DNA from: Methylotetracoccus oryzae
GTDB taxonomy: Bacteria > Pseudomonadota > Gammaproteobacteria > Methylococcales > Methylococcaceae
Reading direction: 5' to 3'
DNA: 64,000 nt
Assembly (NCBI RefSeq): GCF_006175985.1
Contig: NZ_SRSH01000003.1
Coordinates: 62,001-126,000, forward strand
Below the pieces are notes generated by a model. The model searched no databases. It was given only the letters and a program-made list of their open reading frames with translations, and was not told the origin of the DNA. The translations under genes were made by a program, and so were the position numbers. This document shows positions 43,001-52,086 of this stretch, piece after piece; position 1 is the stretch's first letter, and each line of letters starts with the position of its first letter.

Positions 43001-44509
43001 GCCGAAGCCCTGCGGGAGAGCGAACGGATTTTTCGGGCCATCGGCGAATCCATCGATTACGGCGTGTGGATCTGTACCCCCGACGGCCGCAACACCTACG
43101 CCAGCGAATCCTTTCTCAAGCTGGTCGGGCTCACCCAGGCGCAGTGTTCCGATTTCGGCTGGGGCGAGGTGCTGCATCCCGAGGATGCCGATCGCACGCT
43201 GGCGGCCTGGCAGCAGTGCGTCCGGACCGGCGCTCAGTGGGACATCGAGCATCGCTTTCGGGGAGTCGACGGTCAGTATCACCCGGTTCTGGCGCGCGGC
43301 GTGCGCGTGCTGGATGAGGACGGCAAGGTGCTCTGCTGGGCGGGCATCAACCTCGATATCAGCCGCCTGAAACAGGCGGAAGACGCGCTGCGGGACGCCG
43401 ACCGGCGCAAGGACGAGTTCCTGGCGACGCTCGCGCATGAACTGCGCAATCCGCTGGCGCCGATCTGCGCCGTGCTGGACACGCTGCGGGGCTCCGGGAT
43501 TCAAGAACCCAATTTTCCGCAGCTTCGCGAAATCCTGGAACGGCAGACCCGGCAACTCGTGCGTCTGGTCGACGACCTGCTCGAAGTATCCCGCATCACG
43601 CGCGGCCGTATCGACCTCCAAAAGGAGCGCTGCACGGTCGCCACCCTCGTCGCACAAGCGCTGGAAACGGCCCAGCCCCTGATCCAGTCAGCCTCGCACT
43701 CGGTGACCGTGACGCTCCCATCCGAGGCGTTGCAGGTCGACGGCGACCCGGTCCGGCTGACGCAGGTGTTCTGCAACCTGCTGAACAATGCGGCCAAATA
43801 CATGGCGGCGGGCGGAACCATCCACGTCGCTGCCGAGCGCCAGGGCGATGAGGCCGTGGTCCGCATCAGTGACGAGGGGATGGGCATCGCGGCGCAGCAC
43901 CTGGGGCAGGTCTTCGACCTGTTCGGACAGGTCCAGCGCACGTCCAAACTGTCACAGGGCGGCCTCGGCATCGGCCTGCACCTTGTACAGCGTCTGGTCG
44001 AACTTCATGGTGGCCGTGTAGCGGCGCACAGCGCCGGACCGGGACAGGGCAGCGAGTTCACCGTGATCCTGCCGCTGGCGGCGCCGGAGACACCCGTCGC
44101 AGCGTCGCTGATACCGCCCTTGTCAGGGCGCCAGTCCCAACAGCGGGTGCTGATCGTCGACGATAACCGGGACGCGGCGGATACCCTCGCGTTGCTCGTG
44201 CAGACCCTGGGGAGCACCACGGAGGTGGCTTATGACGGCGCGGCGGCGCTGGACATTCTGGCTCGTTTCAGACCCGGTGTGGTGCTGCTGGATCTCGGCA
44301 TGCCGCTGATGGACGGCTTTGAGGTCGCGCGCCGGATTCGGCAATCCGCCGCCGGTTCCGGCGTGACGCTGGTCGCGGTGAGCGGCTGGGGGCAGGAAGA
44401 GGACCGCCGGCAGACCCGCGAGGCAGGCTTCGATCATCACGTCGTCAAACCGATCGACTTTGCCGAGTTGCAGCGACTACTGGAGCCTCCCGATCGTAGC
44501 GACAAGTGA
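40073..44509 (+). CDS. Large membrane hybrid histidine kinase with multiple PAS domains
   Basis: 1478 residues from ATG 40073 with GGGAA upstream. Helix 1 near residues 15-35 and helix 2 near 285-305 enclose a ~250-residue periplasmic sensory domain (Cache-like). After that come about five PAS domains, each ending in D-I-S-E-R-K or D-I-T-Q-R-K type PAC motifs, then the dimerisation domain with F-L-A-T-L-A-H-E-L-R-N-P-L-A-P, the ATPase domain (N-N-A-A-K-Y, D-E-G-M-G-I-A, G-G-L-G-I-G-L) and a receiver with V-L-L-D-L-G-M-P and V-V-K-P-I-D. It is related in its kinase core to the 22083 kinase. No separate response regulator is adjacent. Confidence 0.93.
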   Translation: MIRRLLPANVFGAWHQILRAGLAAMVLIGLGAGAAAYYRMELQRAEQLVGAELAAIGELKAVMAGQWRTERLGDARILTDSPYVLDEVAEWMRTPTAEQAEHLRDRFRTLQLAYGYVDILLLDRDGHPSLSVRDGPAPLTADDRDAVVAALRTRQPVLTPLHREGDTAVPRIDVIAPILPEDNPLGAIVLIQDARKSLYPLLALWPLRGIVGTTSIKNHDGGVAFRISPPRADGEADGPSPRSAATPHDDGTIQAHQPVRGSPWVVITEVERDTALATARSQALKTLVAVASLLALLGASGVVLWQRRQNKLYQALYAAEAARRETDARHELVLEAIEDAVWDWDLRTHAVFLSQRCRAMLGYPSSHELSDAKATLFAGIHPDDRDRVREALQRHWDDHADYRVEFRLRPRDGRDCWVLSRGRALRDVEGTPLRMLGAFTDISERKEAENALRRSERQVREQRDELAWIYDHAPIGLCVLDRDLRYRRINRWLAEINGPAAEDHLGRAVGDIVPSLLADVEAVSREILATGRPVINREFAGETPARPGVTHHWNESWYPVFDESGAITGFGLVVEEITERKCAERQLRDSEERFRLFMDNSPTLAWMKDAHGRYVYVSQALERWFAIPREDWFGKTDAELWPDATARQLHDHDLEVFAKDQAIQITETVPDPDGSDSHWRVAKFPFHDASGNRFVGGIGLEVTAEWQREAALRASEERLSLAQQAGGIAIWDSDLASHRATLSESYRGLFGLSQEGLFSYADFLGRVHPDDRATVDAAFQAALAGAGRYEQEFRIVRDDDGMVLWVAGKGQVHFAADGRPVRAMGVVYDITQRKRAEERLQCALNEATDERMRLEAVMEALPVGEAILDTQGGYVRSNQAFERIWGGLRPSVRSVADYGAYRAWWVQTGQPVQPEEWASAQAIRTRAPVVGQRLQIERFDGSKVIVLNSAAPVLTGSGMIAGCAIAIMDISESVAQAEALRESERIFRAIGESIDYGVWICTPDGRNTYASESFLKLVGLTQAQCSDFGWGEVLHPEDADRTLAAWQQCVRTGAQWDIEHRFRGVDGQYHPVLARGVRVLDEDGKVLCWAGINLDISRLKQAEDALRDADRRKDEFLATLAHELRNPLAPICAVLDTLRGSGIQEPNFPQLREILERQTRQLVRLVDDLLEVSRITRGRIDLQKERCTVATLVAQALETAQPLIQSASHSVTVTLPSEALQVDGDPVRLTQVFCNLLNNAAKYMAAGGTIHVAAERQGDEAVVRISDEGMGIAAQHLGQVFDLFGQVQRTSKLSQGGLGIGLHLVQRLVELHGGRVAAHSAGPGQGSEFTVILPLAAPETPVAASLIPPLSGRQSQQRVLIVDDNRDAADTLALLVQTLGSTTEVAYDGAAALDILARFRPGVVLLDLGMPLMDGFEVARRIRQSAAGSGVTLVAVSGWGQEEDRRQTREAGFDHHVVKPIDFAELQRLLEPPDRSDK

Positions 44510-44568
44510 CGCCAGGAATTCGGCGGCCCGCGGGTCGCGGCTTGCGGGCAGAACCGTCAACGGCCAGC

Positions 44569-45174
44569 TCAGGCATCGTTCCTCGGCCAAGCCAACAGGG
44601 CTGAGCCGACCACGGATCGAAGAACCTCGCAGCCAACGCCCGCCTGGGCCTGGACGGCGAGCCCCGCGAGCACGGTGGCCAGGTACGCTGACAGGCCGCC
44701 GACGTCGGTTGAGGCGGGGAGTTGGCGATCTTCCACTCCGCGCGCAAGTCGTGCGCCAAACATCTCGACCGCCCCCTGGATGCTCCGCAACAGCGCCTCT
44801 TCGACCGCGGGCGGTGTGCCGGGCGAGCCGCAATCGGCAACCCCGTTGACGATGAAGCAGCCGCGCGGCTTGGCTGGGTCAGTCATCGCCCGGACCGCGG
44901 ACAGCAGGCAGACTTCGACGGCTCGCCGGACCTCCGGCTCGGCCTCCAGCGCTCGCCGGTGTTCCGCCAGTTCCCGCTCGAGGTAGCGCTCGAAGGCCTT
45001 GATGTAGAGCGACGCCTTGTCCCCGAAGGCCGCGTAGAGGCTCGGTTTGCTGACACCCATCGCTGCGGTCAACTCGGTCATCGTCGCCGCCTGGAAGCCA
45101 TCGCGCCAAAAGACGCGCAAGGCGGCGTCGAGCGCCTGGTCGACGTCGAAAGCTCTGGGGCGGCCGCGTTCCAT
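44569..45174 (-). CDS. TetR/AcrR family transcriptional repressor
   Basis: 201 residues from ATG 45174. The N-terminal helix-turn-helix is typical: G-R-P-R-A-F-D-V-D-Q-A-L-D-A-A-L-R-V-F-W-R-D-G-F, then M-T-E-L-T-A-A-M-G-V-S-K-P-S-L-Y-A-A-F-G-D-K. The C-terminal half resembles the TetR_C regulatory domain with a Cys (P-R-G-C-F-I-V-N-G), possibly an electrophile sensor as in NemR-like repressors. It is divergent from an SDR gene followed by an Old Yellow Enzyme, the usual setting for this regulator. The repeated ATCGGTAT boxes between them are its likely site. Confidence 0.92.
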   Translation of the reverse strand: MERGRPRAFDVDQALDAALRVFWRDGFQAATMTELTAAMGVSKPSLYAAFGDKASLYIKAFERYLERELAEHRRALEAEPEVRRAVEVCLLSAVRAMTDPAKPRGCFIVNGVADCGSPGTPPAVEEALLRSIQGAVEMFGARLARGVEDRQLPASTDVGGLSAYLATVLAGLAVQAQAGVGCEVLRSVVGSALLAWPRNDA

Positions 45175-45196
45175 GTCGGAGTTCGATCGAGGGTGG

Positions 45197-45226
45197 TTGA
45201 CAGCTATTTTTAACGATCGGTATGTT
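45197..45226 (+). promoter_or_regulatory. Sigma-70 promoter of the SDR/OYE genes
   Basis: TTGACA (45197-45202), 18 bases, then TATGTT (45221-45226). A consensus -35 and a good -10, pointing towards the SDR gene. The first ATCGGTAT box overlaps its -10. Confidence 0.7.
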
Positions 45227-45242
45227 ATAAACCAATCGGTAT
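45216..45242. promoter_or_regulatory. Repeated ATCGGTAT boxes, probable TetR operator
   Basis: ATCGGTAT occurs at 45216-45223 and 45235-45242, 19 bases apart, with TTATAAACCA between. The position over the promoter and before both divergent genes fits autorepression and repression of the SDR/OYE genes. Confidence 0.6.
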
Positions 45243-45408
45243 AGAAATGGCGAACGGCCGGTCTTTCGTCCCGGCCTTTACGGAGTCCCAACATGTCTCG
45301 AACGTTTCTTGCGCCGGACACTGCCGACGGCATTTTCAGGGAATCCCGCCGCAGGCGGCTGGACATCGTGTCTGGCGTCGCGGCATGGCTCCCCGTGCAG
45401 GTGCTCGC

Positions 45409-46086
45409 ATGAACGCCCCGGTGGCCTTGATCGTGGGCGCGGGGCCCGGCATCAGCGGTGCCTTCGCCAGCCGCCTGGTTGAACGCGGTTACGTCGTGGC
45501 GCTGGCGGCCCGGAATCTCGGCAAGCTCGAACCGTTCGCCGCGACCCTGCACTGCCGCGCGTATGCCGTCGATGTGCGCTCTGCGGCGGGTGTCGCCGAG
45601 CTGTTCTCCGCTGTCGAGCGGGATTTGGGTTCGCCGGAAGTCGTCCTCTTCAATGCCGGCGCGCGCCTGCCCGGGCCGATCACACAACTCGATAGCGAGG
45701 CGGTCAGCCACGCCCTGCAGACCAATGCCATGGGCGCCTTCGCGGTCGCGCAGGAAGCGTCGCGACGTATGCTGCCGCGTGGGACCGGGGCGATGTTCTT
45801 CACCGGTGCGACGGCCAGCGTGAAAGGCTTTGCCCAGTCCAGCGCCTTCGCGATGGGAAAGTTCGCGGTGCGCGGTCTGGCCCAGAGCCTGGCCAAGGAA
45901 CTTGGTCCCCTGGGGATCCATGTGGCGCATTTCGTCATCGATGGCGTTGTCACGCGCGGCGCCGGCGCCGGAGCCCAGGGCTTCAGTCCCGAAAACATCG
46001 CCGCCAGCTACCTGGCGGTCCTGGACCAGCCCCCTGGCGCCTGGTCCTGGGAGATCGAACTGCGCAGTTGCGAGGAGCGCTTCTGA
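45409..46086 (+). CDS. Short-chain dehydrogenase/reductase family protein
   Basis: 225 residues from ATG 45409. The nucleotide-binding turn is G-A-G-P-G-I-S-G and N-A-G-A follows strand 4. At the active site the conserved Tyr is replaced: F147 in S-A-F147-A-M-G-K151, with candidate Ser/Thr in T-G-A-T-A-S137. This Phe-for-Tyr form occurs in a subgroup of bacterial SDR proteins, so activity may differ from classic dehydrogenases. It is the first of two genes under the promoter at 45197, followed by the Old Yellow Enzyme gene, so both are probably induced by reactive carbonyls or similar electrophiles through the TetR protein. Confidence 0.88.
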   Translation: MNAPVALIVGAGPGISGAFASRLVERGYVVALAARNLGKLEPFAATLHCRAYAVDVRSAAGVAELFSAVERDLGSPEVVLFNAGARLPGPITQLDSEAVSHALQTNAMGAFAVAQEASRRMLPRGTGAMFFTGATASVKGFAQSSAFAMGKFAVRGLAQSLAKELGPLGIHVAHFVIDGVVTRGAGAGAQGFSPENIAASYLAVLDQPPGAWSWEIELRSCEERF

Positions 46087-46167
46087 ATCGCCGTGGAGCC
46101 GGCTGATGTTCGCGGCTTCCCGCGCCCTCCCGCCCTAATGTCCAACTCAATACCCAACTCGAAACCC

Positions 46168-47241
46168 ATGCCGACACCGACGCTTTTCTCCCCGCTCCGA
46201 CTCGGAGGTCACGACCTTCCCAACCGGATCTTCATGGCTCCGCTGACGCGCTGTCGTGCCTCCGAGGGCCATGTTCCGAATCCGCTGATGGCCGAATATT
46301 ATGCCCAGCGCGCCTCGGCGGGTCTGATCGTCGCGGAGGCCACGATGATCATGGAGGGCAACTCGGCCTTCTACGCCGAGCCCGGCATCTACAACGAACA
46401 GCAGATTCTCGGCTGGCGCGGGGTGACCGATGCGGTGCATGCCACCGGCGGGCACATTTTCCTGCAACTCTGGCATGGCGGACGCGCCTGTCATCCGCTG
46501 TTCAACGGCGGCGCGCAGCCGGTGGCCCCCAGCCCGATTCCGATCACCAACGATGAGGTGCACACGCCGGAAGGGAAGAAGCCTTACGCGACTCCGCGGG
46601 AATTGCGCGACGATGAGATTCCCGGCATCGTCGACGGCTTCCTCCGGGCGGCGGAGAACGCGAAGGCAGCGGGTTTCGACGGTGTCGAGGTTCATGCGGC
46701 CAATGGTTACTTGATCGACTCGTTTCTCCGCGACGGGTCCAATCGGCGCACCGGTCGCTATGGCGGTTCGGTGGAGAACCGTTCCCGGCTGCTCTTCGAA
46801 GTGCTCGAAGCCATTACCGGCGTCTGGGGTGCCGAACGCACGGCCGTGCGCCTCTCGCCGCTGAACTCCTACAACAGCATGAGCGACAGCGACCCGGTCG
46901 GGCTGACGGCCCATCTCGCCAAGGCCCTATCCCCGCTCGCTCTGGCCTATCTGCATGTGATGCGCGGCGACTTCCTCGGGGAGCAGAGCGGTGATGTCCT
47001 GACGCCGGCACGCGCGCAGTTTCGCGGCCCGCTGGTCGCCAACATGGGCTACACGCCAGCCGAGGCCGAGGCGGTGATTGCCGGCGCTGGTCTCGATGCC
47101 GTGGCCTTCGGAACCGGGTTTCTGGCCAACCCCGACCTGCCAGCTCGCATCCGGTCGGGGGCTCCGCTCAACGCAGCGGATCCCCAAACCTTCTACACGC
47201 CCGGCGCGAAAGGCTATACCGACTATCCGACGCTGGCGTGA
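46168..47241 (+). CDS. Old Yellow Enzyme family alkene reductase (NemA-like)
   Basis: 357 residues if started at ATG 46168 (46138 is an alternative 10 codons earlier; neither has a good ribosome site). It is an FMN-dependent TIM barrel: N-R-I-F-M-A-P-L-T-R-C-R-A at the N-terminus, L-Q-L-W-H-G-G-R, and the substrate pair with proton donor in V-H-A-A-N-G-Y-L-I-D-S-F-L. R-R-T-G-R-Y-G-G-S-V-E-N-R-S-R and the C-terminal G-F-L-A-N-P-D-L-P-A-R complete the flavin site. It should reduce activated C=C bonds and nitro compounds with NAD(P)H. It follows the SDR gene by 81 bases in the same direction. Confidence 0.93.
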   Translation: MPTPTLFSPLRLGGHDLPNRIFMAPLTRCRASEGHVPNPLMAEYYAQRASAGLIVAEATMIMEGNSAFYAEPGIYNEQQILGWRGVTDAVHATGGHIFLQLWHGGRACHPLFNGGAQPVAPSPIPITNDEVHTPEGKKPYATPRELRDDEIPGIVDGFLRAAENAKAAGFDGVEVHAANGYLIDSFLRDGSNRRTGRYGGSVENRSRLLFEVLEAITGVWGAERTAVRLSPLNSYNSMSDSDPVGLTAHLAKALSPLALAYLHVMRGDFLGEQSGDVLTPARAQFRGPLVANMGYTPAEAEAVIAGAGLDAVAFGTGFLANPDLPARIRSGAPLNAADPQTFYTPGAKGYTDYPTLA

Positions 47242-47646
47242 TCGGTCCCGTCGCGCGGGGAGAGTGGCCCCGCGGCCTGGCTGCGGGGCCGGGAGGGGCA
47301 CTATCCTCAGACTGCCCCAGCTCGTGTCACAGCGCTCATGAGGTCGATCCGGCGATCACGCGGACGATGCCTTTGCCTGATGCCAGTATCTGACTGAGGC
47401 GTCTTCAGGCCGTGAGTGGCACGGCTGCTGCGTGCACCTGGGCGTCATGCCGCGTTTCCGCGAGCTTCCCCGCTCATTCTCTTCGTCGGCGTGCCCCGAT
47501 GCTCTAGAATCACACCCCGACAGCGATGCGGCCGGGTCTGCTCTGCGGAGCTTGAGCGAGCGGTCGAGGGGATCGGCACGAGGCCCGGTTCCGCCCGAAT
47601 GGTCCGGCCATCTCGGATCGTCTGAACCTCGGAGCAGGGAAATCCA
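47242..47646. other. Intergenic region, 405 bp
   Basis: Contains the hairpin above and otherwise no gene or promoter I can defend. The kinase gene begins at its right end. Confidence 0.45.
47266..47290 (+). terminator. Hairpin after the OYE gene
   Basis: GGCCCCGC pairs with GCGGGGCC around a nine-base loop, 24 bases after the OYE stop. There is no T-run, so termination may need a factor. Confidence 0.5.
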
Positions 47647-50265
47647 TTGGCTGAACTCCCGCGGCATCCGGAAGCGGAGCCGGACATTTTGCGCGGTGCC
47701 GGTTGGCAAGCGTTCCGCAGGGTCGATCCCAAGCGTGGGCCCTTGCTCGTCAAGCGGGCCCTGGGTGATGGCGTTGCGAGCCCTTCCGCGGATTCCCTGC
47801 GCCATGAGCAACGGATACTCGAGCGCCTGCGCGGTGTTCCCGGCTGTCCGACGCTGGTGGCATTCGATCCGGCCAGGGGCGAACTGGCAATAGAGGATTT
47901 CAACGGCTTACCGCTGCGCCAGTCGGGCCTTCCCGGTCGTGTTGGCCTGGCGGAGTTCCTGGCGCTGTGCGAAGCCATGGCGCGTGCCGTGGCGGGCATG
48001 CACGGACGGAGCATCCTGCACAAGGACATCACTCCGGAGCATATCCTGATCGGGCGCGACGAACCGCAGCCGCTGTTCATCGACTTCGCCCAGGCGACGA
48101 CGTTCGCAGAGGAGCGGCCCGGGTTCGGCCACCCCGGCCGCCTGGCCGGCGATCCGGCTTACCGTTCACCCGAACAGAGCGGACGGATGAATCGCCCGGT
48201 CGACTACCGCGCCGACCTCTATTCCCTGGGGGCCGTGTTCTATCTCCTGGCAACCGGCCGCCCGCCCTTCGAAGCGGCCGATGCGGTGGGTTTGATCCAT
48301 GCCCACCTGACCCGATCGCCGGTACCGCCGGCGGTACATGCACCCTGGCTCCCCGAGCCCGTATCCGCGGTCATTCTGAGCCTTCTGGCGAAGGAGCCGG
48401 ACGATCGGTACCAAAGCGCCGCGAGCCTGGCCCACGACCTGGCGGCGCTGCGTCGAGCACTGCACGAGGACACCCCTCTGGACCAGGTGCCGCTCCGGCA
48501 GCGCGATATGCCGCTGGCCTTGCGGGCGCCGCGCCGCCTCTATGGCCGCAACAAGGAGTTGGCAGCTCTGGCAGCGGCGTTCGAGGAGGCCCGCAGAGTC
48601 GGCGGCGGCAACCGTGGGCTTTTCGTAACAGGCTATGTCGGGGTCGGGAAGACGTCATTGATCCTGGAAATACAGCAGCTGGTCACACTTAACCAGGGCT
48701 GGTTCGTCAGCGGCAAGTTCGAGCAGTTCCAGCCCGGACGGCCGTTGCTCGGCCCGGGACTATGCCTGCGGCAGCTCTGTCGGTTCCTGTTGGCCGAGCC
48801 CGAGCCGGAGGTCGCGCGGTGGCGCCAGCGGATACTGGCTGGCGTCGGCCCGGATGCGGCTGTGCTGTTCGACCTGATTCCGGAACTCGAAGCGCTGCTC
48901 GGGCCCCAGGCACCCGCGCCGGAACTGGGGCCGGTCGAAGATCAGGCGCGGCTGCGCGGGCTGCTGGTGGGTTTGTTGCGGCAGATCGCCACGCCGGCCC
49001 GTCCGCTGGTGATCCTGCTCGACGATCTCCAGTGGGCGGATCGGGCGTCGCTGGACGTCGTCGGTGCGCTACTGGACGAGCCGGAACTCGATGGTCTGCT
49101 GCTGATCGGTACCTATCGGGACGCTGACATCGATGCTGCGCATCCCTTGGCGGCATTGCTCCGTCGACCCACGGCCGCCGGGGTTCCGGTCCCCGTGTTG
49201 ACCCTGGGAAATCTGCCGGTCCAGGACCTCGCCACATTGCTGACCGACATGCTGCGAGCGCCGCGCGAAGCCGTGCGGCCGCTGGCGGCAGCGCTCCACG
49301 CCAAGACCGGCGGCAATCCCTTCTTTACACTCGAGTTGCTCAAGGCACTGTACGCGGACGGAGTGATCGCGCCGGATCCCGATCGGGCCACGTGGGATTG
49401 GAGCCTCGACGCCATCAGCCGTTACCCGGCCAGCGCCAACATCGCCGATTTTCTGGCGGGTCGTCTGCACGCGCTGGCTTTGGACACGATCGACGTGCTG
49501 GTCACCGTTGCGTGTCTGGGCAACGAATGCACCCTGGAGCGGTTGGCCATCGCCTTGGACTGCGATCCGGAAAGTCTTTGCGCCCGGCTCGTCCCCGCAC
49601 TGGAACCAGGGATTCTGCTGCCGCACAGCGGGCTGGCGCGTCTGCCGCCGGAACCGGAGTCCCCGCTTCGCTTCTGCCACGACCGCATGCTGCAGGCGGT
49701 GTACCAGCTGCGGGATGCCGCCTGGCGCGATCATCGGCACCTCGAGATCGCGCGACGTTTCGCTTCGGTACCCGGCGATCCCTCGCTGCGTTCGCTCGCG
49801 GCACAGCATTATGCGCTGGCGGCCCACTTGATCGGCGCTGTCGAGGAGCAGTCCATCGCGCGCGCGCTCTTCTTCGAAGCGGCCGTGCAAGCCCGCCACG
49901 CCGGGGCGTTCGACGTCGCCGAACGCTTGCTGCACCTCAGTCTCGGCGTGTCCCCGACGGATCTCTGGGAAGCGAATCCTGACCTGGCCTTTATGCTGTG
50001 CTCCGAGCTGCACCTCATCCTGTATTGCCAGGCTCGCTACCCGGAGGCGGACGCGTTGTACGACCGGCTCGCGGCGCGTGTCGCGGAGGTCCCACGTCTG
50101 GTGGAGCCGGCCTGCGTGCAGGTGATGAGTCTGTCGAATCGAACGCGCTACGACGAGGCGATCCAGCTCGGCAGTGCGCTGCTGGACCGGCTCGGCGTCG
50201 CCGTGCCGGTAGCCGATCCGCTGCCGGCCGTGGAGTCGGAACTGGCGCTTTTCTACCGCCATGTG
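47647..50265 (+). pseudogene. Ser/Thr kinase-ATPase signalling gene, truncated by an IS element
   Basis: About 873 codons remain, from a TTG start at 47647 with GGGA upstream. Residues ~20-280 are a protein kinase (L-H-K-D-I-T-P-E-H-I-L catalytic loop, F-I-D-F-A in place of D-F-G, A-Y-R-S-P-E-Q). Residues ~300-600 are an AAA-type ATPase (Walker A G-Y-V-G-V-G-K-T, Walker B region L-L-D-D-L-Q-W-A-D). A TPR-like region follows and then the IS begins at 50266. Intact relatives continue for a thousand residues with GAF, histidine-kinase and ATPase domains. None of these occurs beyond the IS, so the 3' part is gone. The frame runs on into the transposase without a stop. Confidence 0.82.
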
Positions 50266-52001
50266 GAGGCTGTCGTAAAAGGTGCCGACCGGCTGTGGCG
50301 GGGTAAAATTGCTGAAGAGCAACGAGTCTGGAACGATGTGATGGTGGCCAAGAGGATCAGACGGCGGGTCAGGGTACTGGATACGAGCAACCAGCTCTCG
50401 CTGTTTGCGGACCTGGAACGCGCGGCGGGGGTGACAGCGGCGGCAGCGGCGGTGCGGTCGGCGCCGCGGGTCAAGTTTGAGTCGCCGGATCCGCGCTCGA
50501 TCTTTATCAACCAGGTGCGGTTGGACGAGCACCTGCAAGCGGTGGGGTTGAAGGCGCCGCTACGGATCCGGCCGTTGCTGGAACAGCTGTCGTTGGCCGA
50601 GTTCGAGCAGGCCTACCGCCCCGGCGGTCGTCCGCCGTATGCGCCACGGGCGATGGTGGGGGTGATTCTGTATGGGGTCATGCAGGGTCTCAGCAGTTTG
50701 CGAGACCTGGAGCGGTGCGCGCGGTCGGATGTGGGCTGCTGGTGGTTGAGTGGCGGCATCATGCCGGACCATTCGGTGCTCGGGCGCTTTGTGCGGCAGC
50801 ACGAGGACCTGCTGACGGCGGGCTTTTTCGAACAACTGACGCGCCAGGTTTTGCAGGCGACCGGTTCCGGAACGGCCACGGTGGCGGGCGATGGCACGGT
50901 GATCGAAGCGATGTCCTCGCGGTTTCAACTGGTGCGGGAGGAGGCCTTGCAGGCCGCATTGGCCGAAGCGCGAGAAGCGGCCGAAGCGCATCCGGATCAA
51001 GTGTCGACGACGGCGCGGGTGGCGCAACTGGAGCAAGCCCAGGCACAGTTGCAAGAACGCCAGGCCAAACAAACGGCCAAAGGTAAGGACCCCACCAAGA
51101 CCCAGATTCATCCCCTGGAGCCGGATGCCGTGGTGCAGCCGCAGAAGCACTCCAAGGACTTTCGGGCCTCGTACAAGCCCTCGGTACTCGCCAACGAGGC
51201 ACGGGTCATTGTGGCCTGCGCGGTGCATCCGTCGAGTGAAACCGAGCCGGTGGCCGGTTTGTTGGACCGGGCGCAAGCGTTGGGGCCGGTCGACACGGCC
51301 CTGTTCGACGCGGGCTATTTCAGCGAGGGCGTTATCCGTACCACGGGCGAGCGCGCGATCGAGTTGCTGTGCCCGGAGGGACAAAGTCTGGGCGATGACT
51401 GGAACAAACAGTCGGACCAGCAGTTTCCCAAGAGCCGGTTCGAGTATCTGCCGGAGGAGGATGCCTACCGCTGTCCGCACCAGCAACGATTAACGCCGTG
51501 CGGACAGTATCGCGGTAGCGCCACGGCACCGGGCTACACCGCATACGGCACGGCGGCGTGTGCCGACTGCCCGCTCAAGCCGCAGTGCACGCGCAGCGAG
51601 ACGGGGCGCAAGATCAAGCGCTATGCCATCGATGCAGCGAAAGAGGCCTTGCGGGCCAAATTGCGCCAGGACGAGCACCGTGAACGTTATCGTCGTCGCC
51701 AGGCCATGGTCGAGCCGGTGTTCAGCCACCTCCGTGGCCGACAGGGACTCCGACGCTTCCACCGCCGCGGGCTGGCCGGCGTCCGGGTTGAATTCGCCCT
51801 CCATGCGATGGCGTACAACCTGAGCCGGGCACTGGCTTGGGCGGCCTGGTGGGCGTTCTGGAACGGCTTGTGGGTGGGGCTGAGGAAATTCCGTTCCCGC
51901 TTTGAATGGCTTGGGCGCACTCTCGCGGTGCCATCGTCACCACCGGTAGCACCTACTCAAGTGCTCGGAACGGCAACGTATTGAGCTTTTACGACACCCT
52001 C
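50266..52001 (+). mobile_element. IS1182-family-like insertion sequence
   Basis: A 1.7-kb element. Its ends read GAGGCTGTCGTAAAAG on the left (50266-50281) and, on the complement, GAGGGTGTCGTAAAAG on the right (52001-51986): 16-bp inverted repeats with one mismatch, of which TGTCGTAAAAG is perfect. It encodes one transposase. No target duplication is seen, since the left flank is CATGTG and the right flank ATTGTG with no equal direct repeat of 4 or more bases at the borders. Confidence 0.85.
50341..51984 (+). CDS. Transposase, IS1182 family
   Basis: 547 residues from ATG 50341. N-terminal helix-rich DUF772-type domain (S-L-F-A-D-L-E-R, Y-R-P-G-G-R-P-P-Y-A-P-R-A-M-V-G-V-I-L-Y-G, G-G-I-M-P-D-H-S-V-L-G-R-F). 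DDE catalytic core: D in A-G-D-G-T-V-I-E-A, D in F-D-A-G-Y-F-S-E-G, and E in A-M-V-E-P-V-F-S-H-L-R-G-R-Q-G-L. A Cys cluster (C-A-D-C-P-L-K-P-Q-C) lies before the last acidic residue, as usual for this family. The gene appears intact. The upstream host frame is in phase with it, so kinase-transposase read-through is possible. Confidence 0.9.
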   Translation: MVAKRIRRRVRVLDTSNQLSLFADLERAAGVTAAAAAVRSAPRVKFESPDPRSIFINQVRLDEHLQAVGLKAPLRIRPLLEQLSLAEFEQAYRPGGRPPYAPRAMVGVILYGVMQGLSSLRDLERCARSDVGCWWLSGGIMPDHSVLGRFVRQHEDLLTAGFFEQLTRQVLQATGSGTATVAGDGTVIEAMSSRFQLVREEALQAALAEAREAAEAHPDQVSTTARVAQLEQAQAQLQERQAKQTAKGKDPTKTQIHPLEPDAVVQPQKHSKDFRASYKPSVLANEARVIVACAVHPSSETEPVAGLLDRAQALGPVDTALFDAGYFSEGVIRTTGERAIELLCPEGQSLGDDWNKQSDQQFPKSRFEYLPEEDAYRCPHQQRLTPCGQYRGSATAPGYTAYGTAACADCPLKPQCTRSETGRKIKRYAIDAAKEALRAKLRQDEHRERYRRRQAMVEPVFSHLRGRQGLRRFHRRGLAGVRVEFALHAMAYNLSRALAWAAWWAFWNGLWVGLRKFRSRFEWLGRTLAVPSSPPVAPTQVLGTATY

Positions 52002-52086
52002 ATTGTGGGGGGGGGAAGAGGCCTTGGTGAAGGGTGTGTAGTGTCGAGTGCCTGAGTTCCGCCAACATCGATTACGGAACATTTCG

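Noticed and set aside
41990-43657. 555-codon minus-strand frame
   Set aside because: Antisense to the large hybrid kinase. Composition is His/Arg/Pro-biased as expected for a shadow frame.
44569-45930. Single 453-codon protein covering the TetR region and beyond
   Set aside because: Only the part after ATG 45174 is TetR-like. The rest is antisense to the SDR gene.
52007-52015. Run of nine G residues right of the IS as a phase-variable tract
   Set aside because: It is not inside or clearly in the promoter of a gene. It could also be an assembly artefact.
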